A DNA stretch of 64,000 nt from Folioceros fuciformis (Eukaryota; Anthocerotophyta; Anthocerotopsida; Anthocerotales): contig JBNGIO010005882.1 of the NCBI GenBank assembly GCA_049999805.1, positions 126,157-190,156 on the forward strand, written 5' to 3'. A model generated the notes under the pieces. The model was given only the letters and a program-made list of their open reading frames with translations, was not told the origin of the DNA and did not search any database. Below, piece by piece: positions 10,346 through 20,690 of this stretch; within the stretch, counting starts at the first letter, position 1, and each line of letters opens with the position of its first letter. The position numbers and the translations under genes are program-made.

Positions 10346-10509
10346 AGAGTCTGCTGCTACCATTGCTTGGAGGTCTCCTTGCAGTAAATGATTCCTTTAA
10401 TGTCGTTGCTTTGAGGTCTCATCTCTATAATTGTAGGCAACGGTCAACAAATGGTTCTTCCCCACATGATGTAGATGCCCAATTCAAAGAATTAGAGACC
10501 ATGGTGCAC

Positions 10510-10745
10510 TCTTTACCGTCTAATATCACTGTGCTTCTAGGTCTGATATCACTGTGCTTCTAAGTCTAATATCATTATCACTGTGCTTCTAGGTCTGATA
10601 TCACTGTGCTTCTAAGTCTAATATCATTGTGCTTCTAGGTCTGATATCACAATGCTTCTAGCTCACCACAGTGCTTCTAGGTATGATATCACAAAGCTTC
10701 TAGCTCACCACAATGCTTCTACATATGATATCACATTGCTTCTTA
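10510..10745. repeat. Tandem array of a ~23-bp TATCAC/TGCTTCTA unit
   Basis: A motif like GATATCACTGTGCTTCTAGG recurs about ten times with point changes and small indels, alternating with TCTAATATCA and CTCACCAC variants. It lies just upstream of the Harbinger transposase remnant. Whether it belongs to that element is unknown. Confidence 0.8.
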
Positions 10746-10869
10746 CTCACTTGCAACGTGTCCTACGAATCTCTCACCGCATGCTTCATGGGATGCACTA
10801 CAGTAAGTATTACATTAAGCCGAGAGTAGATGGGCTTTTTCCCTTCACCACAACTTGGTTGCAAGAGAG

Positions 10870-11745
10870 GATCACTTAGGTTTGCTATGTTCTATCGCTT
10901 CAAGCCTGATTCTTTCAATTACTTGTTTTCGCTAGTTACAGTGGACCCCAAACCCACATAAATTCCTAGCTGCCAAAATTATCCCAAGGAGGATTTTACT
11001 AGTTGAGAAGCAAGTTGGAATTGCTCTCCCAAGACTTATAACTGTGAACTCTTACCACACCCTCGGTGAGTTGTTTGGTGTAAGTTTGTCCACGGCCTTT
11101 AATATTTGTTGTATGTTCGTAACTTCTATTTTGCAACATGGCAAACATCACCTACAGCGGCCAATTGCTCCAAGGTTCACAGATATCAAGCAAGGCTTTC
11201 AACTTCAACTTGGATTTGTGAATTGTTGTGGTACAATTGATACCACTCATTTCACCACTGAACTGCTTGTAGGCTCGCTAAGCACGAATTGTTATGGTAG
11301 GTATGACATCTACACCATGGCTATGCAGGCAGTTACAGGTCCCAATAAAGCTTTCCTTGATGTAGTGATTGGGTGACCTGGAAATGCCACACATAGTAGA
11401 ATGTTTGGAGCAATTCGTTGTATGCTGATGCATGTTCAAGCAAATGCCTGAACGGTCCAGTCTTGCAACTTAGTACGAGTGTGGTTCGGGCATACATTGT
11501 GGCGGATGTTGTGTATCCCAACATGCTTTGGGTTGTCACACCATATCCTGGAAGACAGCTATCAGCTCAGTGGGATTCTTTTAATTTCAAGCAGTCCTCC
11601 ACTCGCATGGTAGTGGAGGGAGCCTTTGGTTAACTTAAATGCATCTGGCGTATACTCGGACGAAAAGTATGGAGGGGATCAATTGAATATTTCGCTGAAG
11701 TGACATATGCCTGTTGCATTTTACACAACATACGTCTCTAATGTG
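10870..11745 (+). pseudogene. Decayed PIF/Harbinger DDE transposase
   Basis: Translated fragments in more than one frame match the plant PIF/Harbinger transposase (DDE_Tnp_4) in order. They are MFYRFKPDSFNYLF near 10885; LGELFGVSLSTAFNIC near 11062; the first catalytic region CCGTIDTTHF near 11230; and YTMAMQAVTGPNKAFLDV near 11310-11370. Then come VADVVYPNMLWVVTPY near 11500, FNFKQSSTRMVVEGAFG near 11580-11630, and after a stop LKCIWRILGR and CCILHNIRL near 11640-11740. A frameshift lies after about 11376, with stops inside the CDS, so it cannot make a full protein. I did not find clear terminal inverted repeats. It is probably an old DNA transposon fossil. Confidence 0.85.
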
Positions 11746-13061
11746 GTAAGCCTGAGTACTATAGGCTGCATATTAGAGCCTGAGTACTATAGGTTGTTTG
11801 AAGGATATCTTCCCAAGAGAAGAGTGCACATGTAAGGTGAAAGGCACGAAGGAGACAATACTGAAGAATCCTACAAATTGAGAGAAACACTAATGTTGTA
11901 GATGTATGCACTACAAGAAATGGGTGGTATATATAATGTTTTCTTGTTTCACTTTTTGTTACAATGGTCGAAAGTGTTACAACAACTAGCTCGATCCTTT
12001 ACCCTAGTCATCTTGTTACGCTCCTTTGTAACACAAAGTTTCTCAATTGATTTCTACATAACTTGAGCTATTCCGAACCCGCTCCCCATATGGCCCCTTC
12101 TTTTGAAACACCCTCAATAGATGGGGATTCGGATTTCAAGCACGGCCCTCAAATACTAAAGCTACGGAAATGTAGTTTATTCTCCTTGTCATTAAAAACT
12201 ATTTACATAATACTTGCAACGATCCGGTCCTAGACAAACCCCACGGTGCACATGCTGAATGAAGGTACTATTACAATCTGTATTATTCCTCCACCACAAG
12301 TGTCATGCCATTGTAGTAACATGTGTGTCTAGTACTAGTGCCATCAAAAGCAAATTTGCCTTGCACTGCTGCCCTTGAGAAACTCCCCCTCATACACCTC
12401 GACTCTCAATGGATTAAGGAGGGTTGTGATTTGAAACACATATGCATGTGTTCGGCCCGCAAGCAAATTAAACAACAAACCCCCAGCAAGTATGGCTACA
12501 AACCTGTCTTGCTGAAGGTTCGGTGGTTCCAGTGCAATCCAAACAGGAGGTCCATCCTTGTATTAGAGAAACCATCACGGGATTCCACTCTATACATTCT
12601 GGCCGGCATTGCTCTTACATCCCTGATGGAGTCAATACCCCATTCATATGGCCTGAACAAGTAACACAATGTGTCTTAGTACCGGACGCATAAGTAGAGC
12701 ATGGAGGCTGGGTCTTGGCTGTTCCAACACCAGCACAGGCATGGAGAGTGGAAAATGAATGATGTGAATCCGGCATTAATGATCAGATGGGCAAGTGGTG
12801 TGCGTGCTTTTGATTCCTCCCTCAGTTGTAGTTTGGTCAATGTTCAATGACAAACATCGAAACGTGAGTGAGTAGTTTTATTTTCATTGAGAAGAAAGCA
12901 CTTGCTTTTGAAACAGTCGCCTTGCGAAGATGGATATGCCCACGGGGATACATCCCCTTCATTTTGTGCATGCCATACATGGGTAGGCATGATTACCGGC
13001 CACGTTTTGTGCATGTGAAGTTGACTTGGTTTGAAAGTGGTGCTTGCTTATCTAATTTGTG
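11746..13061. other. Intergenic, no recognised gene
   Basis: There is one open frame of 113 codons at 12323-12664 (+), and another at 12868-13194 that runs into the satellite array. Neither shows a family motif I recognise. The sequence between is AT-rich and may be further transposon-derived DNA. Confidence 0.4.
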
Positions 13062-13640
13062 GTCTCATTATCTACAAGTAAAAAATGATGGCCTAATTAT
13101 AATAGATTCCTCTACATGGCATGCATGCAAGACCTCTGATCTTCGCGAAGTTAAATTTGGCTCTAACTACATGGCAACTTTTTTATTAAGATAAGACGGA
13201 AGTCGAAAGGGCTTGGTGGGCTTGTAAGCTCAACTGCTCTTCATTGAGTGGCATGCATTGTGGCCTCATTATCTACACGTCAAAAATGATGGCCCAATTA
13301 TAATAGATTCCTCTACATGGCATGCATGATCGATCTCCGCGAAGTTAAGTTTGGCTCTAACTACGTGGCAGCTTTTGTGCATTAAGATAAGCCAGAAGGG
13401 CTTGGTGGTAACGGCTTCGCATAGGCTCGACTACCCGTCATTGAGTGGCATGCATTGCAGCCTCATTATCTACACGTAAAAAATGATGGCCTAATTATAA
13501 TAGATTACTCTACATGGCATGCATGCAGTACCTCGATATCTGCAAAGTTAAGTTTGACTCTAACTACATGGCATCTCTAAGTTTGACTCTAACTACATGG
13601 CATCTCTAAGTTTGACTCTAACTACATGGCATCTCTGTGC
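13062..13640. repeat. ~200-bp satellite-like array, three units, with internal 29-bp triplication
   Basis: The motif CTCATTATCTACA(C/A)GT, followed by AAAATGATGGCC, AATTATAATAGATT and CTACATGGCATGCATG, recurs at about 13063, 13264 and 13461. Spacing is 201 and 197 bp. Each unit continues with a GCGAAGTTAAG-type core and GGGCTTGGTGG. The third unit contains three tandem copies of AAGTTTGACTCTAACTACAT plus GGCATCTCT at about 13550-13636. Confidence 0.85.
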
Positions 13641-13686
13641 ATAGTGATAATCCTTAAGGGTGCGGTGGTGAGAGCTTGGCTGAGGC

Positions 13687-14769
13687 TTGACTGTCACTCC
13701 TTCAGTGGCTCCTTGTTGCAGGACGATCTCGACCTCGAATTTGGATTTGCATGAACTTGCCAAACCTCTACGCCAACTCTCTCATCATGGATGCGTTTCA
13801 TCTCGGTTTTCATTTGCAGTGAGATGCATAGGAACTTCAAGCCATCCAAGGAATCTTTGGCTGCAAAGGCCCGCCTTCAAAAAGCGAATGATGAAGAACC
13901 CAATCCATGGGGCCAATTTGGCCGTGCAGGTTGGGTTCACATTTAGGGAAAGATTTGGAAGGGACCCTTCGGACGTAGAAGCTCAGTTTGGTTGCCCAAG
14001 GCCACTCTCAACCATGGAAGAGCTTTGGGAAGTGCAGAAGAAGGGCCAATCTGTCCCACAATTCATCCATGCTCTTTGATCTCAGATAAAAAGACAATGC
14101 ATGGCGAGCAAGCAGACAGCCACACCTCGTACATGTATGTCCATTCCTCCAACTGTTAACAATGAGGTGGATGTGGTGGCAATGGACCTGGAGCCAGAGG
14201 TAGGTGGTGAGAATGAGGAGCTAAGGAGTGAAGGACATGAAGACCACTTACGTGAAGATGCAAACCATGAAGAAGTGGTGGAAATAGACAGTGATGATTT
14301 ACAGCCCGAGCGGCCAAGGTGCGGAAGGGAAAGAAAATCTCACATCTATGGGGACAAATTCATGGAAAATCCAACTGAAGGTAGAATGACACGAGTGAGG
14401 GCTGCTGCAGTCGCAGTCGTCGACCCCAGCTTAAAGCAGAAGAAGATCGAAAGGAAATCGAGAGTTGGGTATAGCAAGAAGAAGGTATGTTTAAACGGTG
14501 TACTCCAATTTAGCAATGACGAATCATGTTTCCTTACTAGTGTTTTCTTGTAGGTGGCAAAAGAGCCTGTTGAAAGTGAATCAAGTAAGGAGGCAAGTGA
14601 GGAGGAGCAAGGCCCCGAAGAGCCTATAGTTAGTGCTGAACTTCAGAGGCGTTCGTAGAAACCTTCAAAACCCTCCAAACCCACGCGGCAAAAGACAAAA
14701 AAAGTGAGATGTTGCAAATCCGTTATGAGCGACAAGGCGATCAAGTATGCATCTCGTGAATATGACTAA
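13687..14769 (+). pseudogene. Unrecognised decayed gene with charged tail
   Basis: One reading frame runs from 13687 to 14769 and is broken by a TGA at 14077-14079 and a TAG at 14656-14658. A 69-bp segment at 14485-14553 has GT..TTCTTGTAG borders and looks like an intron: splicing joins AAG to GTG in frame. The shorter model is ATG 14101 to TAG 14658, with the intron removed, giving about 162 aa. The N-terminal part contains GFTFRERFGRDPSDVEAQF. The middle is acidic (EEVVEIDSDDLQPE) and the tail is basic and Ser/Glu-rich. After the TAG the frame stays open for 35 basic codons. I do not recognise the family. It could be a transposon accessory gene or a dead host gene. Confidence 0.45.
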
Positions 14770-15049
14770 GGAGAAAAGCAAAAAGCGAACCCCTCCAACC
14801 ATCATACGGCGAGTGTGGTGGGGAAAGTAGGAGGAACACAGGCCATGAAAGTATGTAGGAGGAACATAGGCCAAGAATTTTGGAGGAACATGGGCCATGA
14901 ATTTTGGAGACACGAGCAACACTAGATCTTTGTGTATACATACCATGATGTTTATATGTTTATACGTCTTTTCTCGTGTACAACATATGTAGACTATACC
15001 ACTGGTCTGTAACATTAATGTGGCATTGATAAAATATAATGACACGTAG

Positions 15050-15460
15050 CGGCGTAGTCAAGAGGCCCAAACAGTTTTTATGGCATCTTGGGTCCAAACA
15101 ATATTAATGGCATGGTATCCCAATAGCATTAATGGCATGGTGTCATATATTGTGTGAAATGAATAGCCGCCAGACTTAGTATATGTACATCTATTATGTG
15201 GCATTAATAAAATATAGTGACCGGAGCCCAATCAGTATTCATGGCATCTTGGGCCCAAACCGAATTAATGGTATAGCATTAATGGCATGGTGTCCTAGTG
15301 AAATGCGTAGCCCATCCTTTCTCATATACAGCATATGTAGATTCAGTATACCGTATACCGCTATTATGTGGCATTAATAAAATATAGTGACACGGAGCCC
15401 AATAGTCTTATCAGTATTCATGCCATCGCCCAAATAGTATTAAAGGCATGGTGTCCCATG
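15050..15460. repeat. Degenerate direct repeats (ATTAATGGCATGG family)
   Basis: Motifs ATTAATGGCATGG, TATGTGGCATTAATAAAATA and GCATCTTGGGCCCAAAC (with T/C variants) recur in the same order near 15020-15140, 15195-15300 and 15360-15450. This indicates about three diverged units of 160-180 bp. Confidence 0.7.
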
Positions 15461-15674
15461 ATGTGTGAATGTGTGTAGCTCGAGGTGTAGTATAGCAGGC
15501 CCACAAGGGGCCATAATGCAAACCATACCAAACACGTAAGCAAAGAAACCCTGACAACTAACCCCATGACAACGGTTAGTTGTCACGATGTTAGAGTTAC
15601 AATTTTTGTTACAATATCTTGGCTCGATATCACCGAACCTAACTGTACACAAATGTGTTACAAATAACCCCTAC

Positions 15675-15960
15675 CGTTGATTAAATATCTAGATGCCTAC
15701 GTTGACTAGATAGATATCTAGATGCCTATGTTAACTAGATAGATATCTAGATGCCTACGTTGACTAGATAGATTTCTAGATGCCTATGTTGACTAGATAG
15801 ATATATAGATGCTTATGTTGACTAGATAGATATCTAGATGCCTACGTTGATTAAATATCTAGATGCCTACGTTGATTAGATATCTACATGCCTATGTTGA
15901 TTAGATATGTACGTGCCTCCGTGGATCTACGTGCCTACGTTGATTACTGTTAAGCATGAT
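15675..15960. repeat. Minisatellite of TAGATATCTAGATGCCTACG units
   Basis: About nine copies of a 24-36-bp unit built on GATGCCTA(C/T)GTTGA(C/T)TAGATA, with alternating C/T and TAGA insertions. It is the same family as the array at 16385-16915, and 15961-16384 separates the two. Confidence 0.9.
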
Positions 15961-16384
15961 TAATGTTGAGATTAATTAGTGCTAATCCAGCTTATTGAGT
16001 TTGTACTAATTAGTGGTAAGAGTGATTAAGGTTATGAACTAATTAGTGGTAAGAGTGATTAAGGTTATGATTAATATATATATATATAGCTTATTAGACT
16101 TTACTATGTTAGGCAAAAGAAGTATTGTAGGGTTTGGGGTCATTTATCCCATATTGGGCACGAAATGAGAGTGCCACCCATAGGTCCATAAAAGAAGGGA
16201 TGAACCCACTTAGTATATGTAGTCTAACTCCCTCTTCACTTGTATTGTGTTGTTTTTGTAATTCTCCTTTTTATTTGAGTTTAAGAGCCTTGTTATAGTG
16301 CTCTTAGTTTTGGGATTCTGCATCTTGCTTCAACTAACTTGTTTTAACCTCCTTTGAGCATGGCGGGGGTGACATCTCAACAAT
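15961..16384. other. Non-repetitive spacer inside the minisatellite domain
   Basis: This stretch holds a 30-bp direct repeat (AATTAGTGGTAAGAGTGATT) near 16010-16065, a short (TA)n run near 16074-16087, and roughly 300 bp of unique DNA. It has no coding potential. Its right end, GGTGACATCTCAACAATTAC, recurs at about 16513 within the next array. Confidence 0.6.
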
Positions 16385-16915
16385 TACATATCTACGTGCC
16401 TACGGTGATTGGATATCTACGTGCCTACGTTGATTGGATATCTACGTGCCTACGTTGATTGGATATCTACGTGCCTACGCTGATTGGATATTTACGTGCC
16501 TACGTTGATTGGAGGTGACATCTCAACAATTACATATCTACGTGCCTACGCTGATTGGATATCTACGTGCCTACGTTGATTGGATATCTACGTGCCTACG
16601 TTGATTGGATATCTACATGCCTACGTTGATTGGATATCTACGTACCTACGTTGATTACATCTCTACGTGCCCACGTTGATTACATGTCTACGTGCCTACG
16701 TTGATTAGATATCTACGTGCCTACATCGATTAGATATCTACGTGCTTACGTTGATTAGATATCTACATGCCTAAATTGATTAGATATCTACGTGCCTACG
16801 TTGATTAGATATCTCTACATGCCTACGTTGATTAGATATCTACATGCCTACTTCGATTAGATATCTACCTGCCTACGTTGATTAGATATCTACATGCCTA
16901 CATTGATTAGGTTGA
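16385..16915. repeat. 24-25-bp minisatellite (TCTACGTGCCTACGTTGATT)
   Basis: Around 20 head-to-tail units of TCTACGTGCCTACGTTGATT plus (G/A)GATA run with scattered substitutions. The GGTGACATCTCAACAATTAC block at about 16367 reappears at about 16513, so a segment of about 146 bp including array units was duplicated within the array. Confidence 0.92.
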
Positions 16916-17214
16916 ACAAATTCTATGTGTTTTCTATCATGACTAGTGTCAACAATTGCCAATGCCTCAACTAAGGCCTAGTTGTTACTCCTCAAAGTAG
17001 AGGTGTGTAGAGGGAAAGTCATTAGAAGGTGTTCTCTCTGAGAATTATCCCGCCTGGCGTGTGTACAAAGAGGCCTGTTGGTGCCTCTTTAATCAGCAAA
17101 TGTTGGAGACTCATCCCAGTCGAGATCCCTGTGTTGTCTATGGTTAGATTGGAGATGTCTAGGTGGGCAATGTGTGCGTGATGTTCCTAGGGGTGGTCGA
17201 GAGCTTTTGCTCCG

Positions 17215-17765
17215 CAGCTTGTGGTGAGGGGGACAAATCAACAAATTCTCTGATTATTGGAAGATCACCTTCCCTTATTCCCTAAATTGCTAGTTGTGTT
17301 TTGCGGCGAGTAGTGAGGGGGATGAATCTCCCAATTGCACGGAGTGGAAGGAGAACTTCTCTTTCCCTTATTCCATGAACGACTGACTGTGGTCCGTAGT
17401 TGAGGTGAGGGGAATGAATCCGCCAGTTGCGCGGAGTGGAAGGGGAACTTCTTCTTCCCTTATTCCCTGAATCGTTGGCTGCGTTTCGAATCTGGTGTTG
17501 AAGAGAGTGTGTGAGAACACGAGGTGTTGAAGAGAGTGTGTGAGGAGATGGAGTGTTGAAGAGAGTGTGTGAGGAGACGGAGTGTTGAAGTGTGGGTAAA
17601 GGAGTGAGTGTGTAAGAAGGAGAAGGGTGAAAGAGTAAGTGTGTGAGAGGAAGACTGACTGGGCCCGTAGTTGAGGAGAGGGGGATGAATCTGCTAGCTG
17701 CGTGGAGTGGAATAAGGGTTCTCTTTCCTTTATTCCCTGAACTATTGGCTGCGTTTCAAATTTGG
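17215..17765. repeat. Compound direct repeats (~90-bp units plus 25-bp minisatellite)
   Basis: A unit of about 90 bp contains GAGGGGGATGAATC, GCGGAGTGGAAGG, CTTCCCTTATTCCCTGAA and TTGGCTGCGTTTC. It recurs near 17220, 17305, 17395 and 17660. Between the last two copies lies a GTGTTGAAGAGAGTGTGTGA minisatellite (about 17490-17600). The open frame on the minus strand is a translation of these repeats. Confidence 0.85.
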
Positions 17766-18354
17766 TGAGGAAACGTAAGATGAGAGGTTGAAGAGAATTG
17801 CTGAGGAAATTGCTGGGTGAGTGTGGAAGATTGTTGAAGTTTGTGGGAATTGCTGAGAGATTGTTGGGCATTTGCGGATATTGCTTGAGGAGTGAAGACA
17901 CTCGGGGAACAGACCTGTACGGAATAGGTGTACACCAGAGTTAAGGTGTGCTTTGCATGTGTGGGGAGTGTTGCAAGTGCATGTCGGGGGAGCGTGGTTG
18001 ATCAAGAGGGTCTTATTTCCTAAGGATTGGCATGTGCTTTTGAGAATGTAGCTTTTGAAAATGATATTCGAAGGGGGTAGTACCCTTTTGGCCTTTAGCT
18101 AGCTCGGGTTGTTCCTGCAACCTTTGGAGTAGATGGGACTTTCCATCTCTTTTTCAATAATAGTAAATATTACTTTGGTAAATATTAGAACGAAAGATGT
18201 TAGTATACGCTACAACATTCTATGCACAAAGAAAGATTTTTAATATATTAAGATATGGTTATTACAAAATGCACAAAAAAAAGAGTGTTTAGTATATTAA
18301 GAATGAGTTATTTGACGTGCCCTCAAAAAGGATACGAGTTAGCATACGCTACAA

Positions 18355-18490
18355 TGTTGTTGGGTTTTGGTGGTGTTTATATATAGAACGCTATTTATTA
18401 TGTTTATATATAGAATGTTATCTATTATGTTTATATATAGAATGCTATCTATTATGTTTATATATAGAATGCTATTTATTATGATAGAGT
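18355..18490. repeat. AT-rich ~29-bp tandem repeat
   Basis: Four to five copies of TATTATGTTTATATATAGAA followed by TGCTATCTA-type sequence. Related GTTAGCATACGCTACAAC motifs recur around 18195, 18335, 18490 and 18555, suggesting a larger degenerate repeat. Confidence 0.8.
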
Positions 18491-18756
18491 TGGCATATGC
18501 TATTATATTCTATATATAATATGAAAAAAAATACTTAATGTATGAAAACACAAGTTGGCATACGTTACAACATTCTATGTATAAAGAAAAATAGTTAATA
18601 TATATTATATATATAAATTAAATATAATTTAGGGTTTAGGATTTGGGTTATCACGTGCATGCCTAAGATACTCCAACAGGTTACTTAGGTCAACCTTTTC
18701 ATGTGGTTTGGAATCACCTGAGATGTGGTCCTTACAGTGATGCAATATGACCCCCT

Positions 18757-19773
18757 TTACTGTGATCCCTCGTTTGGAAATGGGTTAGGATGACTCTTTT
18801 TTGAGTTTGGGTTAGAAACACCTATGTATTCTTCCGATGGGTTTGAGTCAGACATACCTATGTCTTCTTCCGATGTGTACTCTTCTTTTGCCGAGGGGTA
18901 TATCTTCCTCATTTGTGCTCTAAAAAGAACTAAATTATGCTCGTGATCATCTTCCGACATTGGGCCTATGACTCCTCTTCTAACAAACCATTCATGCTCC
19001 TTTATCTCTGGGATGGTGATGCGCAAATTTGGATCAGGGTGTAGCAATTTTAACAATAGATCAACACATACAGGAGATACTCTTTCGATATCGTAAAATG
19101 CATCCTCGTTAAGTTCAATGCCATAAGGACCATTTCTTGTAAAAAGTAGACTTCCACTTAGCATCTTAAACAAGGTTATTCCAGCAGCCCATACATCGCA
19201 TGGCCCTCCCCTATGGTCCACTTTTGCAAAATTCTCAGGAGCCATGTACTCGCGTGTGCCACTATTGTAGTTGAAAAGAGAATTTGGAGTACCTGAGCAG
19301 GAAAGTCCAAAATCTGCAATTTTCAAAACTCCATTTTTATCCAAAAGTAAGTTCTCCGGTTTGATATCAAAGTGAAAAATGCCATTCCGGTGACAATACT
19401 CCAATCCAGAAATGAGGTCATGAAAATAACCAGCAGCACATGTTTCAATGAAAAAATTGCTCTTTTGAAGATGGCTTTGCAATGAACCTTCTTCTGCAAG
19501 TTCTTGAACCATGTATACATCGACGCCCAAGCGATACAAGTCCAGTGATTTGATTACATTAGGATGATCCAAGTACTTTGTAACTTGGAATTCGAACTCT
19601 ATTTCCGTCATCTCGTTGTTGGCCGCAAAGTCGAAGATCTTGACGGCAACGAGCTTTTCTGAATTGATGTCTTTTCCTAGAAAAACTTTCGCAAAAGAAC
19701 CTCGCCCCAAAAAACTGTCATGTAAAACCTCATAATGGGCCAGCTTTGTGATGTTCTTTGGCAACGAAGCCAT
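18757..19773 (-). CDS. Serine/threonine protein kinase, single exon, non-RD
   Basis: Predicted 338-aa kinase from the ATG at 19773; the frame further upstream begins only at GTG. Protein kinase motifs are in order: glycine loop GRGSFAKV at residues 23-30, VAVK with Lys45, catalytic loop HFDIKPENLLLD at 134-145, ADFG at 153-156, APE at 178-180, and DVWAAGITLFKML in the F-helix region. The catalytic-loop arginine of HRD is Phe, so it is a non-RD kinase, but Lys45, Asp136, Asn141 and Asp154 are kept, so activity is plausible. The fold resembles CAMK/SnRK-type kinases. The tail after the kinase domain is short, acidic and contains a small duplication (SEE.IG.S..N). There is no membrane segment or NAF motif. 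The substrate is unknown. It is divergent to RRP5. Confidence 0.85.
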   Translation of the reverse strand: MASLPKNITKLAHYEVLHDSFLGRGSFAKVFLGKDINSEKLVAVKIFDFAANNEMTEIEFEFQVTKYLDHPNVIKSLDLYRLGVDVYMVQELAEEGSLQSHLQKSNFFIETCAAGYFHDLISGLEYCHRNGIFHFDIKPENLLLDKNGVLKIADFGLSCSGTPNSLFNYNSGTREYMAPENFAKVDHRGGPCDVWAAGITLFKMLSGSLLFTRNGPYGIELNEDAFYDIERVSPVCVDLLLKLLHPDPNLRITIPEIKEHEWFVRRGVIGPMSEDDHEHNLVLFRAQMRKIYPSAKEEYTSEEDIGMSDSNPSEEYIGVSNPNSKKSHPNPFPNEGSQ

Positions 19774-20690
19774 TGCGATTATGGAGTAGAGTAGTTGAAG
19801 CACAAACCAATCTTAAGACACAACTCCGAATCCCTAAACCTTAATCCCAATAATCTCTATGACAATCGCTCTTCTCTCAATATCAATTCGTTGTTGCCTT
19901 GCCTTCAAGACAAAACATGAAACCAATGATCTTGATCTAATTAACTTGATGTTGTTGTCGAGCAATGTTGGCCTTCAAGGTTTAGACTTCTATTGATGTC
20001 ACCCGTTTCTTGATGAACTAGCAAAAATTGAAGGATGAAGTGAGGCAAAGAGGAGGATGAAGTGAACCCAAGAGAAGGAGCTTGTCGAGCTCTCCTTGGT
20101 TGGGTATATACGAATGAATATTTGGTTCTCTCCAACCCATTAAATAGTAAAGAAAGTGTCATAATTTTTACTTTCTATTTTAAGATTACTATGTTTGTTT
20201 ACGTTCATTTTAGAACTATGTACTTTTGGTTTACATTTATTCTATTTTAGGACTATTTCTATTTCTAGAACGAGTTTTCTTGTGGAAGGCATTGTCCTTC
20301 TTCTTTTTTTTTGTTTTCTTACTTTCATCTCAAGAGATGATTCTTGGGTAAACTTGACATTTATGTAAACACATATTTGTGACCGAGAATTTTTGAGGCC
20401 TGGCTCAAGGTTACTAAACCCAAAGTGTATACGAGCGAGCGATTATTTTACCAGGGGATGGGATGTTTCCCGTCCATAGGCGTGGATCAAAGTTGGTCGC
20501 GTGGGGCAAGTTGGACAGAGAAGTCTAATATTTATTCAAGTAGGAAAATTGAAAAACAAACATGCGAAATTGGGACTTCGCGTCAGTCCGATTTGGAGTG
20601 GCCGACTGAATTCACGGACACCCTACACGTCAAGAGCTGACGTTCCGAACCGGAGGCTTAAACCTCTGCAGAACCCACGGCTGGCTCGCC
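19774..20690. promoter_or_regulatory. Intergenic region between divergent kinase and RRP5 genes
   Basis: The 917-bp gap separates the kinase start (minus) from the RRP5 start (plus), so it must hold both upstream regions. I cannot point to specific boxes with confidence. A polypyrimidine-rich run (CTTCTTCTTTTTTTTTGTTTTC) lies near 20297-20320. Open frames here are short and motif-free. Confidence 0.4.

Larger units (their letters stand above)
8683..10869. other. Intergenic, repeat-bearing
   Basis: I found no gene between the second PPR gene and the Harbinger remnant. Apart from the listed minisatellites (9217-9412, 9607-9714, 10288-10345, 10510-10745), the DNA is ordinary. Short open frames in both strands are repeat translations or lack recognisable motifs. 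Confidence 0.5.

Noticed and set aside
13118-13170. GAAGTTAAG core resembling the 5S rRNA internal region
   Set aside because: Similarity is limited to about 14 bp within a 200-bp repeat. The promoter boxes and the rest of 5S rRNA are missing.
16385-16915. Regular repeat array considered as CRISPR-like
   Set aside because: Units are head to tail without unique spacers, and the context is a plant nuclear genome.
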